Source of the DNA: a virus | Reading direction: 5' to 3' (one strand) | Virus record (IMG/VR): IMGVR_UViG_3300035698_009561 | Span: 1 to 29,575 of that record | Length of the DNA stretch: 29,575 nt | In this document: piece by piece, positions 24,618 through 29,575 of the stretch | Numbering within the stretch: the stretch's first letter is position 1 | Layout: the number at the start of each line of letters is the position of its first letter | Program-made: the position numbers and the translations under genes | Notes under the pieces: model-generated | What the model saw: only the letters and a program-made list of their open reading frames with translations | Databases searched by the model: none | What the model was told of the DNA's origin: nothing

Positions 24618-25147
24618 TACATCATCCTCAGAAAAGTCCTGAAAATCTCGGTATAGAACGAGGACAGCACGACCGCAGCAGAATCGAAGTAGTGCTCCCT
24701 CATCGTGACCTGGAGCGGCTCAAACTTCTGCAACTCAGGGTGAAGGGCAAGCATCTTTGCCTCGACCATGGTTTTCGACGCAGATCCGGTCCCGCACAGG
24801 TCTTTCTTGACCGTCTTTGGTGGCCTCGCCACGATCGGGACTCGGAGCGCAATCAGCAACCCCTGGGAAATTCCCATCTGGTGATACGCAGCCGAATTCC
24901 TCGGGGCAGACATCGACTCTTCCGCCACCATCACTACGTTCACTCCGACGATCGCATTGTCCAACTCAGCCAGGAGGTAGCGGGCACGGTCAATGTTGTC
25001 CACGGCCACAGGAATCTTCAACTTGCTCTTTTCTGTGCGGATCACCCCGCCTCCAACAAACTTGCCAGAGCCTATATCGTACAGCGTCCAACCCAGCGAC
25101 TTGAACCCAGGATCGATTCCCAACACAACAGGTCTACCCTTGATCAT
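24617..25147 (-). CDS. RuvC-like Holliday junction resolvase
   Basis: A 176-residue RNase H-fold endonuclease. The acidic active site is visible as LGIDPGFKSLGW (Asp12), VVMVAEES (Glu76/77) and REHYFDSAAV (His152, Asp155). The central PPKTVKKDLCGTGSASK matches the basic RuvC loop. It would cut four-way or branched DNA during recombination or before packaging. The ATG at 25147 has GGGAGG six bases upstream; the longer frame adds 11 codons without an SD. The neighbours are the adenine methyltransferase and Cas4-like nuclease, so it belongs to a DNA-processing block. Confidence 0.92.
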   Translation of the reverse strand: MIKGRPVVLGIDPGFKSLGWTLYDIGSGKFVGGGVIRTEKSKLKIPVAVDNIDRARYLLAELDNAIVGVNVVMVAEESMSAPRNSAAYHQMGISQGLLIALRVPIVARPPKTVKKDLCGTGSASKTMVEAKMLALHPELQKFEPLQVTMREHYFDSAAVVLSSFYTEIFRTFLRMM

Positions 25148-25340
25148 CTTCAACCTCCCACTCACCAAATATCTGCTCAACGGTCGGCACCCAAAATGAC
25201 ACCGAACCCCATGGACTCTTCACCAACTTCCCGTTGCTGGCAACAACCAGCCACACCCCGGCATGGATCAAGTCACCACGCCACGACACCGGCCTGCATC
25301 TGGCACCGAGCTCCTGCGCAATCCGAATCGCCCGGCGCAT
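25134..25340 (-). CDS. Small hypothetical protein, 68 aa
   Basis: A 68-residue protein that overlaps the RuvC start by 14 bases. It has a short basic helix (RRAIRIAQELGARCR) and then strand-rich sequence with several Trp (WLVVASNG, SPWGSVSFWVPT) and an acidic end. The family is not recognised. The ATG at 25340 follows AGG by six bases; TTG at 25355 is an alternative. It follows the terminator at 25357-25375, so it may depend on read-through or on an unseen promoter. Confidence 0.65.
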   Translation of the reverse strand: MRRAIRIAQELGARCRPVSWRGDLIHAGVWLVVASNGKLVKSPWGSVSFWVPTVEQIFGEWEVEDDQG

Positions 25341-25356
25341 CGTCAACCTGAACAAA

Positions 25357-25375
25357 CCCCCACCTAAGACGGGGG
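25357..25375 (-). terminator. Rho-independent terminator after the methyltransferase
   Basis: On the minus strand CCCCC-GTCTTAGGT-GGGGG forms a five-bp GC stem that can extend inward, followed by TTTGTT. It lies five bases after the methyltransferase stop codon and before the small gene starting at 25340. Confidence 0.7.
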
Positions 25376-25379
25376 CTCA

Positions 25380-25952
25380 CTATATCAGACATGGATCACA
25401 GATCACCCCTGGCGGTGAAGCCCTCTCAAGCCGCACTTCCGTCACCGTCCCGTCATCATCAAAACTAGGGACCAGAGAGCACACGATCGGAGAAGCCACC
25501 TCGAACAAGTGACCCCGCTTGAACACTATCAGGACCGAAGCATGGTCCCCGCCCAACTGCTTCTCGTCCGGCACCCAGAAACCCAACCGGCCCTTCACTG
25601 AGATCAAGGCATAGCCGTTCAAGGCGTACTGGTGCCACCACTCCTGATCCGTCTTCGTCGCAGGACAAATCAACCATGTATCCGCACGCCCAGACCTGGC
25701 CTCGAAAAACGCCTTCTCCACGAACTTCGACAAGATAGACTTCTTGTACGGCGGATTGCACCAACACACACCGCTCCAGTGCGTCGACGAAGGCAAGGCA
25801 CTGTCGACCTCGGTGAAGTACCGGGCACACAGCGCACTTTCCTTCGTCGCTGCCACGTCCATATCGAAGCCGCCAATCAACCTCGACAACGCACCGAAGA
25901 AATCTCTCGGCGTCCGCCTGTCACCACGGTATGTCCCGCCATGCTTCCCCAC
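25380..25952 (-). CDS. Phage DNA adenine N6-methyltransferase (Dam family)
   Basis: A 190-residue enzyme of the phage Dam-type family. It has RTPRDFFGAL and FDMDVAAT near the N-terminus, the catalytic NPPY (66-69) in CWCNPPYKKS, and LICPATKTDQEWWH, a family hallmark. It transfers a methyl from SAM to adenine N6, commonly in GATC, to protect phage DNA from restriction or to mark DNA. The start is GTG at 25952 with AAGGAG six bases upstream. It overlaps no other gene and is followed by a terminator. The target sequence cannot be read from the protein. Confidence 0.93.
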   Translation of the reverse strand: MGKHGGTYRGDRRTPRDFFGALSRLIGGFDMDVAATKESALCARYFTEVDSALPSSTHWSGVCWCNPPYKKSILSKFVEKAFFEARSGRADTWLICPATKTDQEWWHQYALNGYALISVKGRLGFWVPDEKQLGGDHASVLIVFKRGHLFEVASPIVCSLVPSFDDDGTVTEVRLERASPPGVICDPCLI

Positions 25953-25955
25953 TGG

Positions 25956-26216
25956 TCACTCCTTGTTCGGAACACACATCTCGGCGAACTCCGTCACGGT
26001 CACAACACTCTGCGCCCCGCAGAACTCACACGTGCCACGAATCCCCTGCTGGACCTCCACCGACTGACCCTCCGTGCACTTCACACAGATACCAAGTTGC
26101 AGGTCCGCCATGGACTCAGACACAAGCATCTCGTACGAATCCGAGTACCTGTTGTCCACCGCCACCTGCTCGATCACGATTCTCTTCTGCCATTCATCCG
26201 TTTCCCATACCAGCAT
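25956..26216 (-). CDS. Small zinc-ribbon-like protein
   Basis: An 86-residue protein with an N-terminal helix (WETDEWQKRIVIEQ), then CVKC and CEFC pairs separated by about 16 residues, a likely single zinc ribbon. The ATG at 26216 is chosen because AAGGGAG lies six bases upstream; ATG at 26222 and longer starts place the SD badly. The stop lies inside the SD of the methyltransferase gene, so the two are coupled. A nucleic-acid or protein-binding adaptor is likely; the family is not recognised. Confidence 0.7.
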   Translation of the reverse strand: MLVWETDEWQKRIVIEQVAVDNRYSDSYEMLVSESMADLQLGICVKCTEGQSVEVQQGIRGTCEFCGAQSVVTVTEFAEMCVPNKE

Positions 26217-26227
26217 CGTCATCTCCC

Positions 26228-26845
26228 TTACAAGATCGTCCAGTTGCCTAAGATATCCTGATACTCGATCGAAGTACAACCAGCGTTCGGAGTCCCGAAA
26301 TCATCAAGAGGCTGGAACCCGTTCCGGGGAATCCCCGTTGCACTCGAACCGTCCGGCGACTTCTCGAACAACCGCCCCTCATAGTAAAGCTCCCCGTCGT
26401 CGTCCCTCATGCGAAACAAAACGCCAAGGCTGCGGATCGTACTCACGCTAAACACGGAACCACGAGGCCCGACAATCGACACCTCCTTCGGGTGGTCATC
26501 GTCGTCACCTTCCAAAAAATCCTTCGTAATCTCCCAAGAATACATCTCAACCTCCCACGCAATCGATTGCGCGTACAGGCAACCGCCACAACAACCGTGG
26601 CGTACCGTCTTGTTTATCTCCGAAACCGTGACGAACCGCAACTCTTCCGGGAAGCCTTCCGGCCACTTGCGGATGCTCCACAGGCCCGAATGGACACGGC
26701 CTGTCACCCTGGAGGCCAAACCGCCGCTTCTCATGCAGTGTTCGGGGAACGCCCACTCTTTGCCATCGATCACGACGACGAGATCGCCCCGGCAAAGATT
26801 CGGAAAAGCACCGCTGTATCTAATCTCGATCTCAACATTCAACAT
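26228..26845 (-). CDS. Hypothetical protein with possible internal start
   Basis: A 205-residue frame with two unlike halves. Residues 1-93 are strand-rich with a Cys cluster HGCCGGCL; residues 101-205 start MYSWEITKDFLEGDDDDH and are acidic and strand-rich. Between them lies the 14-bp palindrome, then GGGAGGTTGAG and an in-frame ATG at 26545, an SD as good as any in the window. So a 105-residue product is probably also made, or two genes have been joined. The ATG at 26845 has AGGTG upstream. No family is recognised. Confidence 0.72.
   Translation of the reverse strand: MLNVEIEIRYSGAFPNLCRGDLVVVIDGKEWAFPEHCMRSGGLASRVTGRVHSGLWSIRKWPEGFPEELRFVTVSEINKTVRHGCCGGCLYAQSIAWEVEMYSWEITKDFLEGDDDDHPKEVSIVGPRGSVFSVSTIRSLGVLFRMRDDDGELYYEGRLFEKSPDGSSATGIPRNGFQPLDDFGTPNAGCTSIEYQDILGNWTIL
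26559..26570. repeat. GCAATCGATTGC palindrome, copy 5
   Basis: Perfect palindrome, extended to CGCAATCGATTGCG (26558-26571). It encodes A-Q-S-I-A inside the 205-residue frame, two bases upstream of the internal SD at 26551-26556. Confidence 0.9.
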
Positions 26846-26857
26846 CTCAGCACCTCG

Positions 26858-27010
26858 CTAAAATACCATCGCCATGACAGCCAGGGCACAAACCAAGACA
26901 CAGTACCCGAAGAAACTGGCCACAAACTTCACCTCGGGACCGTAGAGATCCCAGGCACGAAACCACCAGCTTTCTCGGCGCTTCATCTCTTTGTATTGTC
27001 TCAGAATCAT
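26858..27010 (-). CDS. 50-aa single-span membrane protein, holin-like candidate
   Basis: A 50-codon gene with an ATG at 27010 and a GGGGGTG SD a few bases upstream, the same unusual SD used by two cassette genes. The product has a basic N-terminus (QYKEMKRRES) and one hydrophobic helix from about residue 29 to 50 (KFVASFFGYCVLVCALAVMA), so it should sit in the inner membrane. It begins about 14 bases after the predicted start of the promoter at 27032-27060 and follows the lytic transglycosylase gene. Small pinholins and lysis regulators look like this, but one span and no tail motif make the role uncertain. Confidence 0.55.
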   Translation of the reverse strand: MILRQYKEMKRRESWWFRAWDLYGPEVKFVASFFGYCVLVCALAVMAMVF

Positions 27011-27031
27011 TCGACACCCCCATTCGAGGCA

Positions 27032-27060
27032 ACACTACACCCGTCCGCATAGTTTGTCAA
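27032..27060 (-). promoter_or_regulatory. Sigma70-like promoter, sister of the one at 22957
   Basis: TTGACA (27055-27060) and TAGTGT (27032-27037) on the minus strand, with a 17-base spacer. CTTGACAAACTATG and GGGTGTAGT are shared with 22957-22986 although the intervening bases differ. It lies in the gap before the 50-residue membrane protein. Confidence 0.65.
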
Positions 27061-27090
27061 GAAAATAATCACAACTAGCGAAGGGAACTC

Positions 27091-27615
27091 TCAGGCAGCG
27101 AGGCGGGTCCAGGGCAGATCAAGCATAATCTCTACAGCGGGCTCGAGGATTCTCCTCACACGCGCAAGACCATCAATAAGGGAGTCGTAGTCACGTCTAA
27201 GCTTTTCGGCCCTGGAAAGCACCTTTGCGGCGTAGTCCCTCGAGCTATCAAAGCATTTCATCCCGCTGTTGTAGTGGCACAGCGCCTCGGCCTGCTCAGG
27301 CCACAACTGGAGACACCGCCTGTAAGCGTTCACGCCGGCCTGGACCAAATCGCATCCCTTGACACTCTTACCGGGGCAGTGATACCTCGGCAAGACCTGC
27401 AGCGGTCCCATCGCACCCTTTCTGTTCGGATCATCCTCCCAGCGATACCTCGACTCGACGAACCCGATCGCTACGACAATGAACGGGTCCGCGCCCTGGT
27501 CAATGGCTTCCCTTGCTATCGTCAAGCACACGTCGTGCTGCTCCTGTCCCACCGCCCGCTGGTGCGGATAGTACGGCCCAGACAGGGCAATCATGCACAG
27601 TAGAAACTCTACCAT
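27091..27615 (-). CDS. Lytic transglycosylase (SLT/GH23-like)
   Basis: A 174-residue peptidoglycan-cleaving enzyme. The SLT signature is IGFVESRYRWE with catalytic Glu54, followed by GAMGPLQVLPRYH at 68-80, the usual G-x-M-G-x-x-Q-x-x-P-type motif. A short hydrophobic N-terminus (MVEFLLCMIALSG) may be a weak signal or signal-arrest sequence. The C-terminal helices contain RRDYDSLIDGLARVRRI. The ATG at 27615 has GGAGG seven bases upstream. It may be the endolysin, or a wall-opening enzyme for DNA entry. The length is typical for a minimal SLT domain. Confidence 0.88.
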   Translation of the reverse strand: MVEFLLCMIALSGPYYPHQRAVGQEQHDVCLTIAREAIDQGADPFIVVAIGFVESRYRWEDDPNRKGAMGPLQVLPRYHCPGKSVKGCDLVQAGVNAYRRCLQLWPEQAEALCHYNSGMKCFDSSRDYAAKVLSRAEKLRRDYDSLIDGLARVRRILEPAVEIMLDLPWTRLAA

Positions 27616-27644
27616 GGCAAACCTCCTCTCTTGAATTGAACCGC

Positions 27645-27673
27645 AATAGACCACAGAACGTGGCCACAGTCAA
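27645..27673 (-). promoter_or_regulatory. Candidate promoter for the lytic transglycosylase
   Basis: TTGACT (27668-27673) and TCTATT (27645-27650) on the minus strand with a 17-base spacer. Transcription would start near 27638, about 23 bases before the transglycosylase ATG at 27615. The -10 box matches four of six positions, and the element does not share the extended sequence of the two stronger promoters. Confidence 0.4.
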
Positions 27674-27679
27674 ACCTCG

Positions 27680-27742
27680 TCACCTAACCCGCATGTCCTT
27701 CCCTGTGTCGTAAGCCACGACAACAGGAAAAAGCACGGGCAC
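27680..27742 (-). pseudogene. 20-codon remnant or micro-ORF resembling the 28945-29181 gene
   Basis: A GTG-started frame, MPVLFPVVVAYDTGKDMRVR, with AGG six bases upstream. PVVVAYDT matches PIVVAFDT near the end of the 78-residue gene at 28945-29181, and about 22 of 30 bases agree there. The rest of the homologous gene is missing. It is best read as the tail of a decayed duplicate, although a real micro-gene cannot be excluded. Confidence 0.3.
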
Positions 27743-27773
27743 CTGTCACCTACTTTCGGTTTTCGTTTCATCC

Positions 27774-28361
27774 TCATCCCTCCAATTGTTTTTTGTTGGC
27801 CACGATCCCGTCGGACGGGACGCCATCAATCAACAGTGTACGGAGTTGCTCTCCGGCCGCATCCATCGCAGCAGCCGTCGCCGCATCCGCCGCCCACACA
27901 GCAGCATCCGCAGCAACAGCATCCGCAGCAGCATCCGCAGCAGCATCCGCCGCCCACACAACAGCATCCGCAGCAGCATCCGCAGCAGCATCCGCCGCCC
28001 ACGCAGCAGCCGTCGCAGCAGCCGTCGCCCACGCAGCAGCCGCAGCAGCATCCGCCGCCGCAGCCATCGCAGTGGCCCTAAGTTCCTCGTCACCTGCCCG
28101 CAGATAATCACGCACGACCTGTGGAGCATCCCACAGGTGAAGCACCTGACTGGCACACCAGCGAGCTAGATACCTCGAAACCTCCTCGTGCCCATCGCAG
28201 GTACACAACGCCCAGATAGCATCATCCGGGCCATTGTTGTCCAGAATTTCCAGTAGTGGAATCTCGGCATCGTCGTCCTCTGGAGCCCACGTACACAGGA
28301 AATCATACCGTTCCTCGCAGGCGTAATTTTCTCGCAACTTCCGTTTCGTCGTGCTCAACAT
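27774..28361 (-). CDS. Ala-rich repeat protein, possibly Imm-5-like
   Basis: A 195-residue protein. Residues 1-95 are a normal globular sequence (LLEILDNNGPDDAIWALCTC, then RYLARWCASQVLHLWDAP and VVRDYLRAGDEELRATA). Residues ~96-170 are almost entirely Ala and Asp with periodic Trp, built on a 5-residue period (VWAADAA repeated 15 and 20 residues apart). The layout of a short domain followed by an Ala helix resembles the Imm-5-like putative immunity proteins found in phages and bacteria, from memory only. The ATG at 28361 has GGAGGGGG upstream. Function unknown; a coiled or solenoid helix is likely. Confidence 0.8.
   Translation of the reverse strand: MLSTTKRKLRENYACEERYDFLCTWAPEDDDAEIPLLEILDNNGPDDAIWALCTCDGHEEVSRYLARWCASQVLHLWDAPQVVRDYLRAGDEELRATAMAAAADAAAAAAWATAAATAAAWAADAAADAAADAVVWAADAAADAAADAVAADAAVWAADAATAAAMDAAGEQLRTLLIDGVPSDGIVANKKQLEG
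27860..28076. repeat. Imperfect tandem repeat encoding the Ala/Asp tract
   Basis: Plus-strand GCAGCATCC-type units build higher-order blocks. The landmark CGCCCAC recurs at 27891, 27951 and 27996, spacings of 60 and 45 bases, both multiples of 15 (five codons). Such a tract can gain or lose units by slippage without breaking the frame. Confidence 0.85.
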
Positions 28362-28433
28362 GATTCCCCCTCCACAATGTCGTTTGCTATTGGGCAATCT
28401 TCGCCGTGGTAAAAACTGTAATCCAAACCTTTG

Positions 28434-28718
28434 CTAGCCCCACTCTGCGTCGAAGTTTTTTAGGCACTCTTCCTCATATGCAAGGTTCTTCCTCACTACT
28501 GCAAGGACAAGCGTTATCCGCTCCCTCGCCAGTTCAATCGCCTGCTCTCTGGAGGTAGCCAGCATACCTTCGCTATCCGAATACTTCTCAACTGGAACCT
28601 CCATGTGAGGGCACCTCCCCCGGACGTAGATATACGAAGGAGTCTCTCGAATGGAGTCGTACACTGCCATCTTCTTGTCTAGCCTAATTCTGAACCACTT
28701 CCTCTGTTTGTCCTCCAT
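28434..28718 (-). CDS. Hypothetical protein, 94 aa
   Basis: A 94-residue charged protein. The N-terminal half has strands (WFRIRLDKKMAVYDSI, SYIYVRGRCPHMEVP); the second half is a helix (SREQAIELARERITLVLAVV). No family is recognised. The ATG at 28718 has AGGAG eight bases upstream and lies one base after the stop of the 20-codon micro-gene. The 72 bases after it, up to the Ala-rich gene start, show no terminator. Confidence 0.75.
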   Translation of the reverse strand: MEDKQRKWFRIRLDKKMAVYDSIRETPSYIYVRGRCPHMEVPVEKYSDSEGMLATSREQAIELARERITLVLAVVRKNLAYEEECLKNFDAEWG

Positions 28719-28719
28719 C

Positions 28720-28782
28720 TCAACTCTCCTCTACCTGGCAGACTGGGAGTTTCCGGTACTCGACCTTCGTGGTATTACTCAT
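28720..28782 (-). CDS. 20-codon micro-gene
   Basis: The frame MSNTTKVEYRKLPVCQVEES exactly bridges the gap between two genes. Its ATG lies in the ATGAGTAA overlap with the upstream stop, AAGGAG sits seven bases upstream of it, and its TGA is followed after one base by the ATG of the next gene. Such tight tiling with a strong SD is unlikely by chance, though a leader or coupling peptide is as possible as a functional protein. Confidence 0.5.
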   Translation of the reverse strand: MSNTTKVEYRKLPVCQVEES

Positions 28783-28948
28783 TGGGTTTCTCCTTCTCGG
28801 GCGTGACGATTATGGAAGGGTCGTAACCGTCGTGGTCAATGAGTGATTGCTTGACGTAATCAGCCTTGCAGTCGCAAGTGAAGTAGACCGTCGTCAGGTA
28901 CTCCCCGTCCTCCAAGTAGACTCTCCACCCTACCACTTTACTTGTCAT
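28775..28948 (-). CDS. Small hypothetical protein, 57 aa
   Basis: A 57-residue acidic protein with strands VGWRVYLEDGEYLTTVYFTC, a CDC motif at residues 25-27, and a charged end. The ATG at 28948 has AGGAG seven bases upstream and overlaps the previous stop as ATGA. No family is recognised. The last codons supply the SD of the micro-gene that follows. Confidence 0.75.
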   Translation of the reverse strand: MTSKVVGWRVYLEDGEYLTTVYFTCDCKADYVKQSLIDHDGYDPSIIVTPEKEKPNE

Positions 28949-29181
28949 GGCGTTCTCCTAGAACTTGATTCGCTGGTCCTCTCCGTATCGAAAGCCACAA
29001 CAATCGGAAGTGGTTCGTAGGGAAGGGCGTTAGTCTCCATAACGAAGTGAATGACCTGAACCACCTCAAGGAAGACGCTGCCATGGGGAATGGTATCTCC
29101 TCCTCTGGGGAGGGCCACTGACTGTACTTCCGACTCCTCTGGTACTCCTGAACAAACCGAATGCAAAATCAACTTAGTCAC
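28945..29181 (-). CDS. Small hypothetical protein, 78 aa
   Basis: A 78-residue protein with strands FLEVVQVIHFVMETN and LPIVVAFDTE, no Cys pairs and no membrane span. GTG at 29181 is preferred because AAGG lies seven bases upstream and the previous stop is next to it; TTG at 29214 would overlap the upstream gene without an SD. A short fragment resembling its C-terminal part lies at 27680-27742. Function unknown. Confidence 0.7.
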   Translation of the reverse strand: MTKLILHSVCSGVPEESEVQSVALPRGGDTIPHGSVFLEVVQVIHFVMETNALPYEPLPIVVAFDTERTSESSSRRTP

Positions 29182-29183
29182 AG

Positions 29184-29540
29184 CTACACCTTTCTCTTTC
29201 GGGTTGTCATCCAACGAGGGCCGTCCTCGTAGTAGCCGCCCTCGACGTATTCCTTGTAACGGTCTCCCCGCTTGATTTTTCCGTCCTTGTGGTCCTTCCG
29301 GGCCGTACGGATCTTCGACACCCGACTAAACGTCTGGTGACCGAACCCTTCGCAGGAACAATCCTCTCTAGAATCACCGCAGACATCGCAACGCTCGTAC
29401 GCTTCGTCGTCGTCTGTGTCTCTGTTGTTCGGGCAAGACGAGTTCTCGCAACTCGGGCCGTCCGAATATCCGCTCCACCCGCAAGTGGGGCATTTTACGT
29501 GCTGGAACCCGTGGTCTTCGGCCCATTCTCTTCTAGACAT
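29184..29540 (-). CDS. Cys-rich zinc-ribbon protein, 118 aa
   Basis: A 118-residue protein with CPTCGWSG near 17, a pair CENSSC near 31-36, then CDVCGDSREDCSC near 51-63, enough cysteines for two zinc sites. The C-terminal third is basic (KIRTARKDHKDGKIKRGDRY). It probably binds nucleic acid or a host protein; the family is not recognised. The ATG at 29540 has AGGAGA upstream. The 35 bases before it are too short to assign. Confidence 0.8.
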   Translation of the reverse strand: MSRREWAEDHGFQHVKCPTCGWSGYSDGPSCENSSCPNNRDTDDDEAYERCDVCGDSREDCSCEGFGHQTFSRVSKIRTARKDHKDGKIKRGDRYKEYVEGGYYEDGPRWMTTRKRKV

Positions 29541-29575
29541 TCCATCTCCTGGCCCGTAAGGGCGTTCCGGGCCGG

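Noticed and set aside
26847-27050. 67-codon minus-strand frame overlapping the 50-residue membrane gene
   Set aside because: Its beginning lies within the promoter at 27032-27060 and it lacks an SD; the overlapping 50-codon frame has an SD and a coherent membrane helix.
27860-28076. Repeat array considered as a CRISPR
   Set aside because: The units are imperfect, there are no unique spacers, and the whole tract is an in-frame Ala/Asp coding region.
28355-28432. Short minus-strand frame reading DYSFYHGEDCPIANDIVEGES before the Ala-rich gene
   Set aside because: Protein-like composition, but the only start is a TTG with a badly placed SD; more likely untranslated leader.
29541-29575. Possible end of a further gene at the right edge
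   Set aside because: Only 35 bases; no frame can be supported over another.
1-29575. T4-style late promoters (TATAAATA) and tRNA genes
   Set aside because: I looked for the late box and for tRNA-like cloverleaf/TTC-arm sequences by eye and found none; a dedicated scan was not possible.

Overview
The window is one arm of a tailed-phage (Caudoviricetes) genome or prophage with a T4-type (myovirus) head module. The evidence is a contiguous set of recognisable head genes in T4-like order: large terminase (gp17-like), portal (gp20), head-core proteins, prohead protease (gp21) fused to a scaffold (gp22-like), and major capsid protein (gp23). Every gene I accept is on the minus strand, so transcription runs from high to low coordinates. 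Genes are packed with ATGA, TAATG or short overlaps, and most have strong Shine-Dalgarno (SD) sequences such as GGAGGTTGA. The host cannot be named; the SD sequences and TTGACA-type promoters say bacterial. No tRNA, rRNA, integrase or insertion sequence was seen.

Layout in the direction of transcription. (1) 29540-27680: small early-type genes, including Cys-rich, acidic and micro-ORFs and an Ala-rich repeat protein. (2) 27615-25956: a lytic transglycosylase, a 50-residue membrane protein and small hypotheticals. (3) 25952-22983: DNA-processing genes, namely a Dam-family adenine methyltransferase, a RuvC-like resolvase, an ASCH/PUA-like protein and a Cas4/RecB-like Fe-S nuclease. (4) 22893-21922: an acidic hypothetical gene behind a good promoter. 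(5) 21849-11604: a roughly 10-kb cassette for building and attaching an unusual sugar or other small group. It holds an unknown 377-aa protein, a DegT-type PLP aminotransferase, two tandem twitch/SPASM-type radical SAM enzymes, a B12-binding radical SAM enzyme, a glycosyltransferase with a winged-helix-like tail, a formyltransferase, a GT4 glycosyltransferase and a PIG-L deacetylase. (6) 11601-10176: a ParB-like protein and a probable small terminase. (7) 10179-1: TerL interrupted by a mini-intein, then portal, core proteins, protease-scaffold, major capsid and two small genes.

No terminator is visible between the promoter at 22957-22986 and the hairpin after the capsid gene at 747-774. The sugar cassette and the head genes may therefore form one long late operon, which suggests that the cassette modifies the virion or its packaged DNA. 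Clear terminators are seen only after the methyltransferase gene (25357-25375) and after the capsid gene.

The most unusual signals are the radical-SAM/aminotransferase/glycosyltransferase cassette itself; a perfect 12-bp palindrome, GCAATCGATTGC, present five times (three as the 14-bp CGCAATCGATTGCG), with one copy just downstream of a promoter; and an endonuclease-free intein inserted at the Walker B motif of TerL. No intergenic stretch exceeds 300 bases.
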